A stretch of 64,000 nucleotides of DNA. Origin: JAHBNG01 sp039028975 (GTDB lineage Bacteria > Chloroflexota > Anaerolineae > Caldilineales > Caldilineaceae). The position numbers were made by a program, and so were the translations under genes. The stretch covers positions 26,868 to 90,867 of the forward strand of contig JBCCHB010000060.1 of the NCBI GenBank assembly GCA_039028975.1. The letters are read 5' to 3'. The notes below the pieces were generated by a model, which worked only from the letters and a program-made list of their open reading frames with translations, made no database searches and was not told where the DNA came from. Below are positions 8,311 through 15,760 of this stretch, piece after piece (the first letter of the stretch is position 1; every line of letters begins with the position of its first letter).

Positions 8311-8378
8311 GTAGCCCGTCCTTGCAGGGCGGGAGCGCTTGGGTGTGCCAGGTAAACCGCCCAAAATGGACGGGCTAC
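8311..8378. repeat. Nested hairpin element (REP-like) after the NACHT-SUMF1 gene
   Basis: GTAGCCCGTCC (8311-8321) is perfectly complementary to 8368-8378. Inside it, CCCGTCCT (8315-8322) can alternatively pair with AGGGCGGG (8326-8333) with one G-T wobble and a 3-base loop. It could be a REP-like element, a terminator, or the hairpin often found downstream of DGR variable regions. Confidence 0.5.
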
Positions 8379-8492
8379 GATATCCTGACGACCTTATTTC
8401 CATTGATCAGCTAAACGCCAGGGTCGGTGGCTGGGTAAATCATGTACGATATGGTAATACGATAGGGTTGCGTAAGGCAGTATTTCGAGCGG

Positions 8493-8867
8493 TTAAGTTG
8501 TAGGAACGAGGGAGGAGAAGTTGAAGAGCTCATCGAGTAGCGCCTCTTTCCTTTCTTTTTCTTCTCCAGCAGCCGGTTCAGCGCCCATAAAGGGGATACC
8601 GTGTGTACGCAACTCTTCCATAAAGACAAAGTAATTTAGTCCGGCAATCTCTGCCGCTCGGCCTGTGCTGACGTGCTCAGTGGTATAAAGTTCGATGGCA
8701 ATATCCCATCGTAACGCTGGGGTTAGCTGGCTCAACCATGCATCCAATGCGCGCAAGAATAACGCATCCAAAGATGAAAAATTACCGACTCGCATCGCTG
8801 CATCAAAAACAAGCAACCAGTCTGCTCGATTGTCAGTACTTTGCGTATCGAACGCCAAAGTTGTCAT
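8493..8867 (-). CDS. UPF0175 family antitoxin-like protein (orphan)
   Basis: The 124-residue protein carries the UPF0175 pattern in its second half: AIELYTTEHVSTGRAAEIAGLNYFVF, then EELRTHGIPF, a small helical DNA-binding-like fold usually found as the antitoxin beside a DUF3368 PIN-type toxin. It is longer than the usual 80-95 residues, with an N-terminal extension of about 45 residues. No PIN-domain frame is present on either side: the 270 bases downstream hold only the hairpin element, and the gene upstream is a divergent beta-lactamase-fold hydrolase. It therefore looks like an orphan or remnant module. The family assignment is moderately firm; the antitoxin role is inferred from the family. 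Confidence 0.6.
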   Translation of the reverse strand: MTTLAFDTQSTDNRADWLLVFDAAMRVGNFSSLDALFLRALDAWLSQLTPALRWDIAIELYTTEHVSTGRAAEIAGLNYFVFMEELRTHGIPFMGAEPAAGEEKERKEALLDELFNFSSLVPTT

Positions 8868-8916
8868 GATTATGTTTCCCTAGTAAATCTTCGCATAAAT
8901 AGCTTCCTAGATAAAA

Positions 8917-9984
8917 ATGGCCTTCTGGTCAGGAAAACAAACACATTATTTGCGTAAGGATTTACGATCAACTATGCTTGTGACTATAGAACCCAATCTA
9001 GCCAGACTATACCATTCCCAATCGACGTTGTCAATTGAGAATCAGAATCTACCAATGACAGACAACACTTGGCGTCCCGAGAAACTTCAATCAACAAAAC
9101 ACTATTTCAACGAACTCGGATCCTCTGCCCTCTTCGTCCTTTCTAATGGTAAGGCCGTCATCAATTGGGGCCAGACTGACCGCAACTTCAACTGCCATTC
9201 AATCCGCAAGAGCTTGCTCAATGCGCTGATTGGGATTGCGGTTGAGCAGGGTCAAATTGATTTGAACGCTACCCTAGCCCAGCTGGCTATAGATGACAAA
9301 GAACCATTGAGTGAACAGGAGAAGCAGGCCACGGTTATTTCCCTGCTCAAGTCCCGGTCGGGCGTTTACCATTGGGCCAACTATCAGCCTAAGGCCGATC
9401 GAAAACACCTCCCCAAACGAGAATCTTATGGGCCGGACCAGCACTTTGTCTACAACAATTGGGACTTTAATGCGCTAGGAACCATCTACACTCAGTGCAC
9501 GGGGCTGGATATCTTTGAGGCATTTCAGCAGCAGATGGCTGTGCCGCTCCAGATGGAAGATTTTGTGCTGGAGGAAAACCGGTCCATTGGTGGTCCAGAC
9601 TCGATTCATCCCGCTTATGTCTTTCGTCTCTCTGCCCGAGATCTGGCAAAATTGGGTCAACTCTACCTGCAACGGGGCCAGTGGAATGGTAAGCAGATTC
9701 TCTCCGAAGCCTGGGTCGCGGAGAGTCTACATCCCTACTCAAAATCACCCGACGGGCGATCTTATGGCTATCTCTGGTGGGTGGCCAGTGGTGGGGTTTT
9801 GCTGCCCAATGTCACCGTGCCAGATGGATCCTTTGCCGCATACGGCGTGGGCGGCCACTTCATGATAGTGATTCCCGAATATGAGCTGGTTGTGGTCCAC
9901 CGTTTCGATTCGGATCAAGAGAACTATCAGAAATTGGCCCCTTCACCTTTTCAGCAAGGAACGCTATTGAACCTGATACTTTAA
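8917..9984 (+). CDS. Serine hydrolase, class C beta-lactamase/penicillin-binding fold
   Basis: The catalytic Ser-x-x-Lys is seen in CHSIRKSLLNALIGIA, and a Tyr-x-Asn equivalent in FVYNNWDFNALG. The pattern YGYLWWV and the terminal Gly-rich strand (YGVGGHFMIVIPEYELVVV) complete the fold. No signal peptide is seen, so a cytosolic esterase or amidase is likelier than peptidoglycan work. Several starts are possible: 8917, 8974 and 9055. The conserved fold begins near TWRPEKLQ, so the ATG at 9055 may be the real start. No ribosome binding site clearly decides this. A second member of the same superfamily follows in the same direction about 200 bases later. Confidence 0.82.
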   Translation: MAFWSGKQTHYLRKDLRSTMLVTIEPNLARLYHSQSTLSIENQNLPMTDNTWRPEKLQSTKHYFNELGSSALFVLSNGKAVINWGQTDRNFNCHSIRKSLLNALIGIAVEQGQIDLNATLAQLAIDDKEPLSEQEKQATVISLLKSRSGVYHWANYQPKADRKHLPKRESYGPDQHFVYNNWDFNALGTIYTQCTGLDIFEAFQQQMAVPLQMEDFVLEENRSIGGPDSIHPAYVFRLSARDLAKLGQLYLQRGQWNGKQILSEAWVAESLHPYSKSPDGRSYGYLWWVASGGVLLPNVTVPDGSFAAYGVGGHFMIVIPEYELVVVHRFDSDQENYQKLAPSPFQQGTLLNLIL

Positions 9985-10023
9985 GCACGAATGACAAGAT
10001 AAATGAGATGAAAAGGTGGCTGG

Positions 10024-10151
10024 CACTTAATAAGTGCGTTGGGGATAGATGGCAACCTTCCCTCAACTCGGCACGGAAATGCCTGTCACTTGGCTGTAGC
10101 ACTCTGGAAACTGACGCGTTCATCTGTATCTGTCCGGTTACAAACCGGACC
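10024..10151. repeat. Small hairpins in the spacer, including a REP-like GTCCGGTT stem
   Basis: GTCCGGTT (10133-10140) pairs perfectly with AACCGGAC (10144-10151) over an ACA loop. A smaller GCACTT/AAGTGC hairpin lies near 10025-10039. The first resembles the elements at 22893-22912 and 8311-8378 (GTAGG plus GC-rich hairpin). Function unknown. Confidence 0.5.
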
Positions 10152-10181
10152 TACAACTTGCACTGAACAACCCAATCCACC

Positions 10182-11249
10182 ATGAAACTCAAATCAAACA
10201 GTCCAATCGAAACCCTCATTGACGAACTGAGCGAAAAGGTTCCGCAAATTATGGCTGAGGCTGGAATCCCTGGCCTCTCTTTTGCACTGATTCGTGATGC
10301 GCAGCTTGCCTGGGCCAAGGGCTTTGGCGTTATGGATGTGAATACGCAAGAGCCCGTCACTACCGAGATCTTCTTCGAAGGCGCGTCCCTCAGCAAGCCT
10401 CCTTTTGCCTGTGCCGCGCTGATGCTTCATGAGCAGAATCTGATTGGGCTAGACGACCCTCTGAGCAACTACCTGTCAGTACCTCATGTGGAAGATGATT
10501 CGCGCTTGGAGTTGATCACCATGCGTAACGTGCTCTGCCATATGTGTGGGCTGCCCAATTGGCGACCCAAAGATGAACCATTAAAAATTCGCCTGTCACC
10601 TGGTGAGCGATTCTCCTATTCGGGTGAGGGGTATATGTACCTGCAAAAGGCCATCGAGGAAGTCACCGGTCAATCTGGCGAGACATTTATGCAGTCCACT
10701 CTCTTTAAGCCGTTGGGCATGACCCAGAGCACCTATCTTTGGTCTGAGGAGTACGTCGAGCCAATTGCCACGGGACATAACCGAGAAAGCGAACCAGCCA
10801 AGAAATTTTACCCTAAATCCATGTGGTCGGCCGCTAGCTTACACACAACACCTTCCGACTATGCCAGATTTCTGGTGGCCATGATGGATCCCAAGGCGAA
10901 TCCCACTGCCTCACTCAGCTCAGAAATAACGGAGCTGATGTTGACGCCCCAAGTGTCAGTCAATGACTCAGCCCCTTGGCACGAAGACTGGCCAAAAGAG
11001 ACGATAACTATCGACGAAAGCGTCTCTTGGGGACTCGGTTGGGGGATCCAGCATAGCGCTCAGGGCGACTCTTTCTGGCACTGGGGTGACAACTTCACCT
11101 TTAGGGCCTTTGCCGTCGGCTATCGTGAGGAGGGCGTGGGCGTGGTCATCATGACCAACAACCCCACTAGATATGAGCTATTTGGGCGAATTTGCCAGAT
11201 TGCCATAGGCGGTGAGTATCCGGGCATTGAGTGGCTACGGAGTTTGTAA
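10182..11249 (+). CDS. Serine hydrolase, class C beta-lactamase fold
   Basis: The 355-residue protein has the serine motif in FEGASLSKPPFACAAL (SLSK tetrad). The usual Tyr-x-Asn is replaced by YSG in FSYSGEGYMYLQ, as in many esterase-like members. A late HWGDNFTFRAFAVGY stands where beta-lactamases have the KTG/HTG strand. No signal peptide is present. The family includes D-aminopeptidases, esterases and low-affinity penicillin-binding proteins; the substrate cannot be predicted. It is only distantly similar to the preceding gene, so an old rather than recent duplication is likely. No strong ribosome binding site precedes the ATG. Confidence 0.85.
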   Translation: MKLKSNSPIETLIDELSEKVPQIMAEAGIPGLSFALIRDAQLAWAKGFGVMDVNTQEPVTTEIFFEGASLSKPPFACAALMLHEQNLIGLDDPLSNYLSVPHVEDDSRLELITMRNVLCHMCGLPNWRPKDEPLKIRLSPGERFSYSGEGYMYLQKAIEEVTGQSGETFMQSTLFKPLGMTQSTYLWSEEYVEPIATGHNRESEPAKKFYPKSMWSAASLHTTPSDYARFLVAMMDPKANPTASLSSEITELMLTPQVSVNDSAPWHEDWPKETITIDESVSWGLGWGIQHSAQGDSFWHWGDNFTFRAFAVGYREEGVGVVIMTNNPTRYELFGRICQIAIGGEYPGIEWLRSL

Positions 11250-11307
11250 GGTCTCTTGAGGCAAAGAGTGGGTTGGTTTTCGGACACACCCAGAAGCTCG
11301 ATTTTGA

Positions 11308-11337
11308 TTGAATGGCACCCACCTACTGTGATATAAT
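11308..11337 (+). promoter_or_regulatory. Probable sigma-70-type promoter
   Basis: TTGAAT (11308-11313) and TATAAT (11332-11337) are separated by 18 bases. The predicted start of transcription is about 40 bases before the ATG at 11385. Confidence 0.55.
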
Positions 11338-11384
11338 AGCTAGACGATTTGTAAGATTTGGATTGACATAAACGTTCATACCAA

Positions 11385-13208
11385 ATGGCTCGCAGGAGGG
11401 GGGATACATTGAAATTTCCATATGGAAATAGTGATTTTTACAGTATAGTGACCGAAGGTCAGCTTTACATCGATCGGACAGATCGCATTCCCCAACTTGA
11501 AGACATTAGCAAAAGTCTCCTTTTTCTGCGCCCGCGTCGTCATGGGAAAAGCCTGCTGCTCTCGATGTTGGAAAACTACTATGATATCGCCAAGGCGGAT
11601 GAGTTTGAGCAACTCTTTGGCAATCTGGCGATTGGGCAAAATCCAACGCCCCTACACAATCAGTTCCTCATCATGCGATGGGACTTTTCGGTTATTCCGC
11701 CCAAACCGACTTACGAAGAGCAACTTCGGGTGTTGACTGACTATATCAATGATGAGATCAAAGCGTTTGCTCGGAATTATCCATCGATTTTGCAGGATAA
11801 GATAGAAATTAATCCCACCAATGCCACTTCATCGTTTTGGTCGGCCATTGGGATTGCGCGCCACAGTGGTCACAAACTCTATCTGTTGATTGATGAGTAT
11901 GACAACTTTGCCAACGAAGTGTTGATGGGTGGGCGACCGACCAGCCAAGAGCGGTATGAAGCCTTGGTCTTTGGTGAAGGTGAATTCAAGGCGCTCTTCA
12001 AAGCGGTTAAGGCCGCCATGGCAGGGCGCGGCTTGGATCGCACCTTTATCGTAGGCGTCTCGCCAATTGTACTTCACGATGTATCCAGCGGCTATAATAT
12101 CGCCACCAACATCTACTTCCGTGAAGAATTCAATGACCTATGCGGCTTTACGGGTCAGGAGATTGTCCAAATCTTGCAGCAGGTTGTGGATGAGGGCAAC
12201 CTATCTGCTGCCCAATTTGACGAAGCGCTGGACCTCATGCGAACCTACTACAACGGGTCGCTCTTTAGCGATGAGGGAGGTGAGCCGATTTATAACCCGG
12301 CCTCGACCTTCTACTTTCTGGATTATCTTCAGCGCAGGGGGAGTTATCCGCGCAAGCTGCTCGACAGCAATCTCGCCCCGGACCATGAAAAGATCGCCTA
12401 CATCTCACGCCTGCCCAAAGGCGAAGAGGTGATCGTAAACATTCTAGATGATGGTTCGCCACCGGCGGTGGTCGAACTGGAAGATCGCTTTGGCATCAAA
12501 CAGATGTTGGGGGAAAGCAATACGGAGGCGTTTATGCACTCTCTCCTCTACTATCTGGGTGTGTTGACATTGAGTGGTGAAGTGGCGCCGAGTGGCAAGC
12601 AAATTCTACGCATTCCTAACCTGATCATGCACCAGCTTTATGCGTACCGTTTACGTGAAATGCTGCTGCCAAACGCAGCCGACCGAGACAATGGTCAGGA
12701 AGCCGCAGAAGGCTTCTATGGTAAAGGCCATATCGTTCCGCTTTGTGAGTTCATTGAACAGCGCATCTTTCCCGTCTTTGACAACCGAGATTACATCCAG
12801 GCTAATGAGCTGACCATCAAAACCGCCTTCCTCACCTTACTCTTCAACGACATCTTCTATGTGGTCGATTCGGAGCAGCCCTTACGCCGCGGCTATGCAG
12901 ACCTGACCATGATTCTGCGCCCAGAGATGCGTCAATATCAGTTGCTGGACTTACTTTTGGAATTTAAGTTTGTCAAACTGAGCGAAACTGGCTTCAGCGG
13001 TAGCGAAGTTCGGGCAAGAACGGAAATGGAACTGAAGAAATTAAAACCAGTCATCAAAATGTTTGCCCAAGCGCGCCAACAGGGGATGCGGTATAGCACC
13101 CTGCTGAAAGAGAAATATGGCTCAAAGTTAAAGCTGCGCACCTTTTCCATAGTTGCCGTCGGCTTTGACAGGTTACTTTGGGAGGAGGTGACGCAATCTG
13201 TACAGTGA
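11385..13208 (+). CDS. AAA-ATPase-like protein with C-terminal PD-(D/E)XK nuclease domain
   Basis: The 607-residue protein has the architecture of the AAA-ATPase-like/PDDEXK_9 family. The N-terminal segment includes LYIDRTDRI, then a P-loop variant RPRRHGKSLLL (Lys55) and Walker B LLIDEYD (Asp170-Glu171). The C-terminal nuclease-like core is YADLTMIL (Asp506) followed by LLEFKF (Glu526, Lys528), the D...ExK catalytic set. The family is abundant and multicopy in Bacteroidetes and Chloroflexi and has no established role; mobile-element or defence roles are guesses. A broken relative lies at 62653-63419. A good promoter precedes it, and it appears monocistronic. Confidence 0.85.
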   Translation: MARRRGDTLKFPYGNSDFYSIVTEGQLYIDRTDRIPQLEDISKSLLFLRPRRHGKSLLLSMLENYYDIAKADEFEQLFGNLAIGQNPTPLHNQFLIMRWDFSVIPPKPTYEEQLRVLTDYINDEIKAFARNYPSILQDKIEINPTNATSSFWSAIGIARHSGHKLYLLIDEYDNFANEVLMGGRPTSQERYEALVFGEGEFKALFKAVKAAMAGRGLDRTFIVGVSPIVLHDVSSGYNIATNIYFREEFNDLCGFTGQEIVQILQQVVDEGNLSAAQFDEALDLMRTYYNGSLFSDEGGEPIYNPASTFYFLDYLQRRGSYPRKLLDSNLAPDHEKIAYISRLPKGEEVIVNILDDGSPPAVVELEDRFGIKQMLGESNTEAFMHSLLYYLGVLTLSGEVAPSGKQILRIPNLIMHQLYAYRLREMLLPNAADRDNGQEAAEGFYGKGHIVPLCEFIEQRIFPVFDNRDYIQANELTIKTAFLTLLFNDIFYVVDSEQPLRRGYADLTMILRPEMRQYQLLDLLLEFKFVKLSETGFSGSEVRARTEMELKKLKPVIKMFAQARQQGMRYSTLLKEKYGSKLKLRTFSIVAVGFDRLLWEEVTQSVQ

Positions 13209-13326
13209 GATTTTATGTAATTAATGCAAATGGGATGGGACTAAGTGGACAGTTTTCAAAATCACTTCCGTCCACACTCCTCGGTATTGCTCACCATTTT
13301 CCCTGTACGTTTACCTACAGTGAACC

Positions 13327-13959
13327 ATGCAACACAAGATAACAAAGTCCCTTCTATACCCCTGTAACATTGTCACTGGTGTGCGTTTAGTCATGCTGGT
13401 TTTAGCAGGCGTAACGATATATTTGTATACATATATGGGCTGGACATTAGATACGAGGTTGCGTTGGGGTATTGCAATACAGCTTTTTGTCTGTGCACTG
13501 TTACTCGACGTCGTTGATGGCTATCTGGCACGCAAATTTGGCCACGTCACAGAATTTGGCGCTCTCTTTGACCAGGTTATTGATCTGCTGTCCCATACAG
13601 TTGTCTGGACTCTATCGGAATTATCGATAGCCCCTACTATCATCGCAATTGAGTGGACTGCTGGCCTATTGGCAGCCGCAATAACTACCAAATCGCCCCA
13701 TCATTGGAAGAATAGATTAGTTGATGAAGGTGGGCTCTTCGTCCGAAGCTATTTTCAAAACGGAGGATATAACTTCCTAAATATCTACGGCAACCTAGCC
13801 CATTTTGTCTTCCCCATAAGTATTTTTATTGCTGGATCCATTACATTGATCGGCTATGTAGCCGTGGTAGGTGTTCTGATCTATGAAGCGGTAACAGTCC
13901 TGATGATACTCTCCTTTACGAAGTTCGTACTGGCTGAAAGCCAGCACCGCAACAAGTAA
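13327..13959 (+). CDS. CDP-alcohol phosphatidyltransferase family membrane protein
   Basis: The full family signature D-x2-DG-x2-AR-x8-G-x3-D-x3-D is present: Asp61, Asp64-Gly65, Ala68-Arg69, Gly78, Asp82, Asp86. These residues bind two metals and the CDP moiety. At least five hydrophobic helices are visible. The enzyme would transfer a phosphatidyl group from a CDP-linked lipid to an alcohol, or the reverse, in the membrane. Its length (210 residues) is close to phosphatidylglycerophosphate and phosphatidylinositol synthases. The acceptor alcohol cannot be predicted. The gene stands alone and converges with the RdgB-like gene. Confidence 0.88.
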   Translation: MQHKITKSLLYPCNIVTGVRLVMLVLAGVTIYLYTYMGWTLDTRLRWGIAIQLFVCALLLDVVDGYLARKFGHVTEFGALFDQVIDLLSHTVVWTLSELSIAPTIIAIEWTAGLLAAAITTKSPHHWKNRLVDEGGLFVRSYFQNGGYNFLNIYGNLAHFVFPISIFIAGSITLIGYVAVVGVLIYEAVTVLMILSFTKFVLAESQHRNK

Positions 13960-13969
13960 CAAGTCAAAA

Positions 13970-14019
13970 TCCTTTTGTTTAGAGAACCCAACCGAGTCTC
14001 ATGAGGTTGACAAAAAGGA
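13970..14019. terminator. Hairpin between convergent genes
   Basis: TCCTTTTGT (13970-13978) pairs with ACAAAAAGGA (14010-14019), with one extra A. Inside, CAACC pairs with GGTTG. The A/T-rich outer arms give T-runs on both strands, so a bidirectional intrinsic terminator is likely. Its size and layout resemble the other 50-58 bp hairpins in this window. Confidence 0.55.
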
Positions 14020-14089
14020 AGAAAAAATCGCGGGTGTGGATTGCAGCCTCATAATTGGCTACAACTTTATCGGTAATTTTGAACCAGCT

Positions 14090-14632
14090 CTATCTAGCCA
14101 TTAGAAATGATTTTAACTCCAACGCTGCTACCCGTCGCATATCGATCGCTAACTTCTCTTCTGGTGGCACCTCAGCAAAGGTCTTGTCGGAGCCACTGGG
14201 AATAAAGATCGGATCCCAGCCAAAGCCATAATCCCCTCGGGGGGAGCGGGCAATAGACCCTTCAACCGTGCCTGAGAAACAGTGAAACTCGTTCCCATCG
14301 CAGAAGCCGATACAGGTCTCTGCCTTGGCACTCCGATCCTCAAACTCGGCCAGCATCTGGCAAATCCCCTGTGTGCCAACCGACTTCAAAAACCAACGTA
14401 TCAGCGCCCCTGGCAGTCCGTTCCAGGCATGAATATACAGACCGGTATCCTCAACCAACACAGGATGCCCAACCTGCTCAAAAGCAGTCCGCGTCTTCTC
14501 CTCAATCACGTCACGTACCTGTACAGCCTGGATCTCCGGCAGGTCGATATCAATCTGCTGAAGGGGCCGACCCAAATGGCTCTCGATTTGGTTTACTTTA
14601 TTGACATTGCTGGTAGCAATTGCAAGTTTCAT
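14090..14632 (-). CDS. rdgB: RdgB/HAM1-family non-canonical purine NTP pyrophosphatase
   Basis: The 180-residue protein matches the Ham1/RdgB family, which hydrolyses XTP, ITP and dITP to the monophosphate and keeps them out of nucleic acids. Visible motifs are the N-terminal SNVNKVNQIE (nucleotide-binding, usually TxNxxK), the acidic VEDTGLYIHAWNGLPGALIRW, and GDYGFGWDPIFIPSGSDKTFAEV. The ATPSN-type start is slightly divergent (AIATSNVNK). It begins three bases after the HNH gene stops, so the two are probably co-transcribed. Confidence 0.87.
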   Translation of the reverse strand: MKLAIATSNVNKVNQIESHLGRPLQQIDIDLPEIQAVQVRDVIEEKTRTAFEQVGHPVLVEDTGLYIHAWNGLPGALIRWFLKSVGTQGICQMLAEFEDRSAKAETCIGFCDGNEFHCFSGTVEGSIARSPRGDYGFGWDPIFIPSGSDKTFAEVPPEEKLAIDMRRVAALELKSFLMAR

Positions 14633-14635
14633 ATA

Positions 14636-15058
14636 TCACTTATCTCTTGGGGGATGCCAACCTGCTGCCACCCAATTTCGACGTACTGTGACAGCAACTA
14701 GATTATTCATGTTGAGTGCTATGACAGATGCGCGTCCACATGGCGTAAGACCGACAATCATCGTTCCCTCATTACTCCATTGAAAATGATGCCACCAAAC
14801 TTGCTCGCGCGGATTGAATAAGAGATATCGTTTTCCCGTCAATGGATCTACTGCATCTATTTGATTGCTTTTATAGAGATTACAGGAGCGACATGCAAGC
14901 CACAAATTGTCCTCGGCATCGGAGCCACCCTTAGACTGAGGAATTATATGTTCAATCTCGAGCTTCCAAGGGAGATATTGCTGCTGGGTCAGACAGTAAC
15001 CGCATCGATTGTACGCTTGCTGGCGAATTAGCTTTTGCAAATGTTCTGGGATTGCCAT
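14636..15058 (-). CDS. HNH endonuclease
   Basis: The 140-residue protein has a classical HNH core: CGYC, then LEIEHIIPQSKGG, DAEDNLWLACRSCN and K. The two CxxC pairs bind structural zinc, and the EHIIP His is catalytic. After the core it continues with LLFNPREQVWWHHFQW, which is usual for the short HNH proteins found in cyanobacteria and Chloroflexi. The upstream gene ends five bases before this start, giving an apparent three-gene unit: CopG-like protein, HNH protein, RdgB-like protein. Whether it is a homing-type or host-function nuclease is unknown. Confidence 0.87.
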   Translation of the reverse strand: MAIPEHLQKLIRQQAYNRCGYCLTQQQYLPWKLEIEHIIPQSKGGSDAEDNLWLACRSCNLYKSNQIDAVDPLTGKRYLLFNPREQVWWHHFQWSNEGTMIVGLTPCGRASVIALNMNNLVAVTVRRNWVAAGWHPPRDK

Positions 15059-15063
15059 GTAAA

Positions 15064-15450
15064 TTATGCTTCTATGGGTTCCCGCAATCCACGTCTTATT
15101 GCTTCAACAAATGCTTCCGATTGACGTATCCAAAGCCGATTGTAAATTTGCATCAGCGTGGCTAGTTCAGCCGACTCACCTTGATTTAATACATCTTCGC
15201 GCTGCTTTTCCAGTAATACACTCAAACGGTTGCCAGATTGTGAGTCCATTTGTATCATAGTAAGTTCCAGTACTTCATCATCTGACAATGTTGGGATCGG
15301 AGCCAATTCAGATAAAGGGGGAATTGGTGTTAGAACAAGGCTCAGGGCGCTGGTTAGTGTTTCAGAAAGATTCTGTTGCATTAGTGCCGCCCACTGCTGA
15401 GCGTGTTCATATAATTCATCTGGCAACGTTAGTGTAACCTGTGTACTCAC
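15064..15450 (-). CDS. Small protein with ribbon-helix-helix-like N-terminus, paired with the HNH gene
   Basis: The first 50 residues (VTLTLPDELYEHAQQWAALM, then LSETLTSALSLVL) resemble a CopG/Arc-type ribbon-helix-helix. The rest is helical and acidic. The stop is five bases before the HNH start. Small proteins of this type commonly precede HNH genes in cyanobacterial and Chloroflexi genomes. A regulatory or antitoxin-like role toward the nuclease is inference. No definite family is recognised. Confidence 0.6.
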   Translation of the reverse strand: MSTQVTLTLPDELYEHAQQWAALMQQNLSETLTSALSLVLTPIPPLSELAPIPTLSDDEVLELTMIQMDSQSGNRLSVLLEKQREDVLNQGESAELATLMQIYNRLWIRQSEAFVEAIRRGLREPIEA

Positions 15451-15550
15451 TCACTCCTCCATAGATATGAACCACAAAAATGCCGTCTATATTTTTACTT
15501 ACTTACGATGTCGGTCAGGCAATAATAAGCAAGGTATACTGCGGCCGTTG

Positions 15551-15604
15551 TCAAAACCGGAGTTTTCTGTCGCTTCTACTCAAGAGACCAAACTTCGGTT
15601 TTGA
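15551..15604. repeat. 54-bp hairpin element, family member
   Basis: Arms TCAAAACCGGAGTTT (15551-15565) and AAACTTCGGTTTTGA (15590-15604) match at 14 of 15 positions. Its reverse complement aligns with 22961-23014 at 41 of 54 positions by hand count. It lies in a 310-base gene-free spacer. Confidence 0.65.
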
Positions 15605-15760
15605 AACGGAGCTAAGGAATCAGGATCAAATAAAACCTGAAACTTCGACACTGTCATCTCAAGTACCCGAGAGATCTTTCATTTGGTTTTATAAAATTCT
15701 CATTCCTAATTATAGTAGAGGGATATGACTTACGCATTTGACCTTGATATTTTGTTCCCT

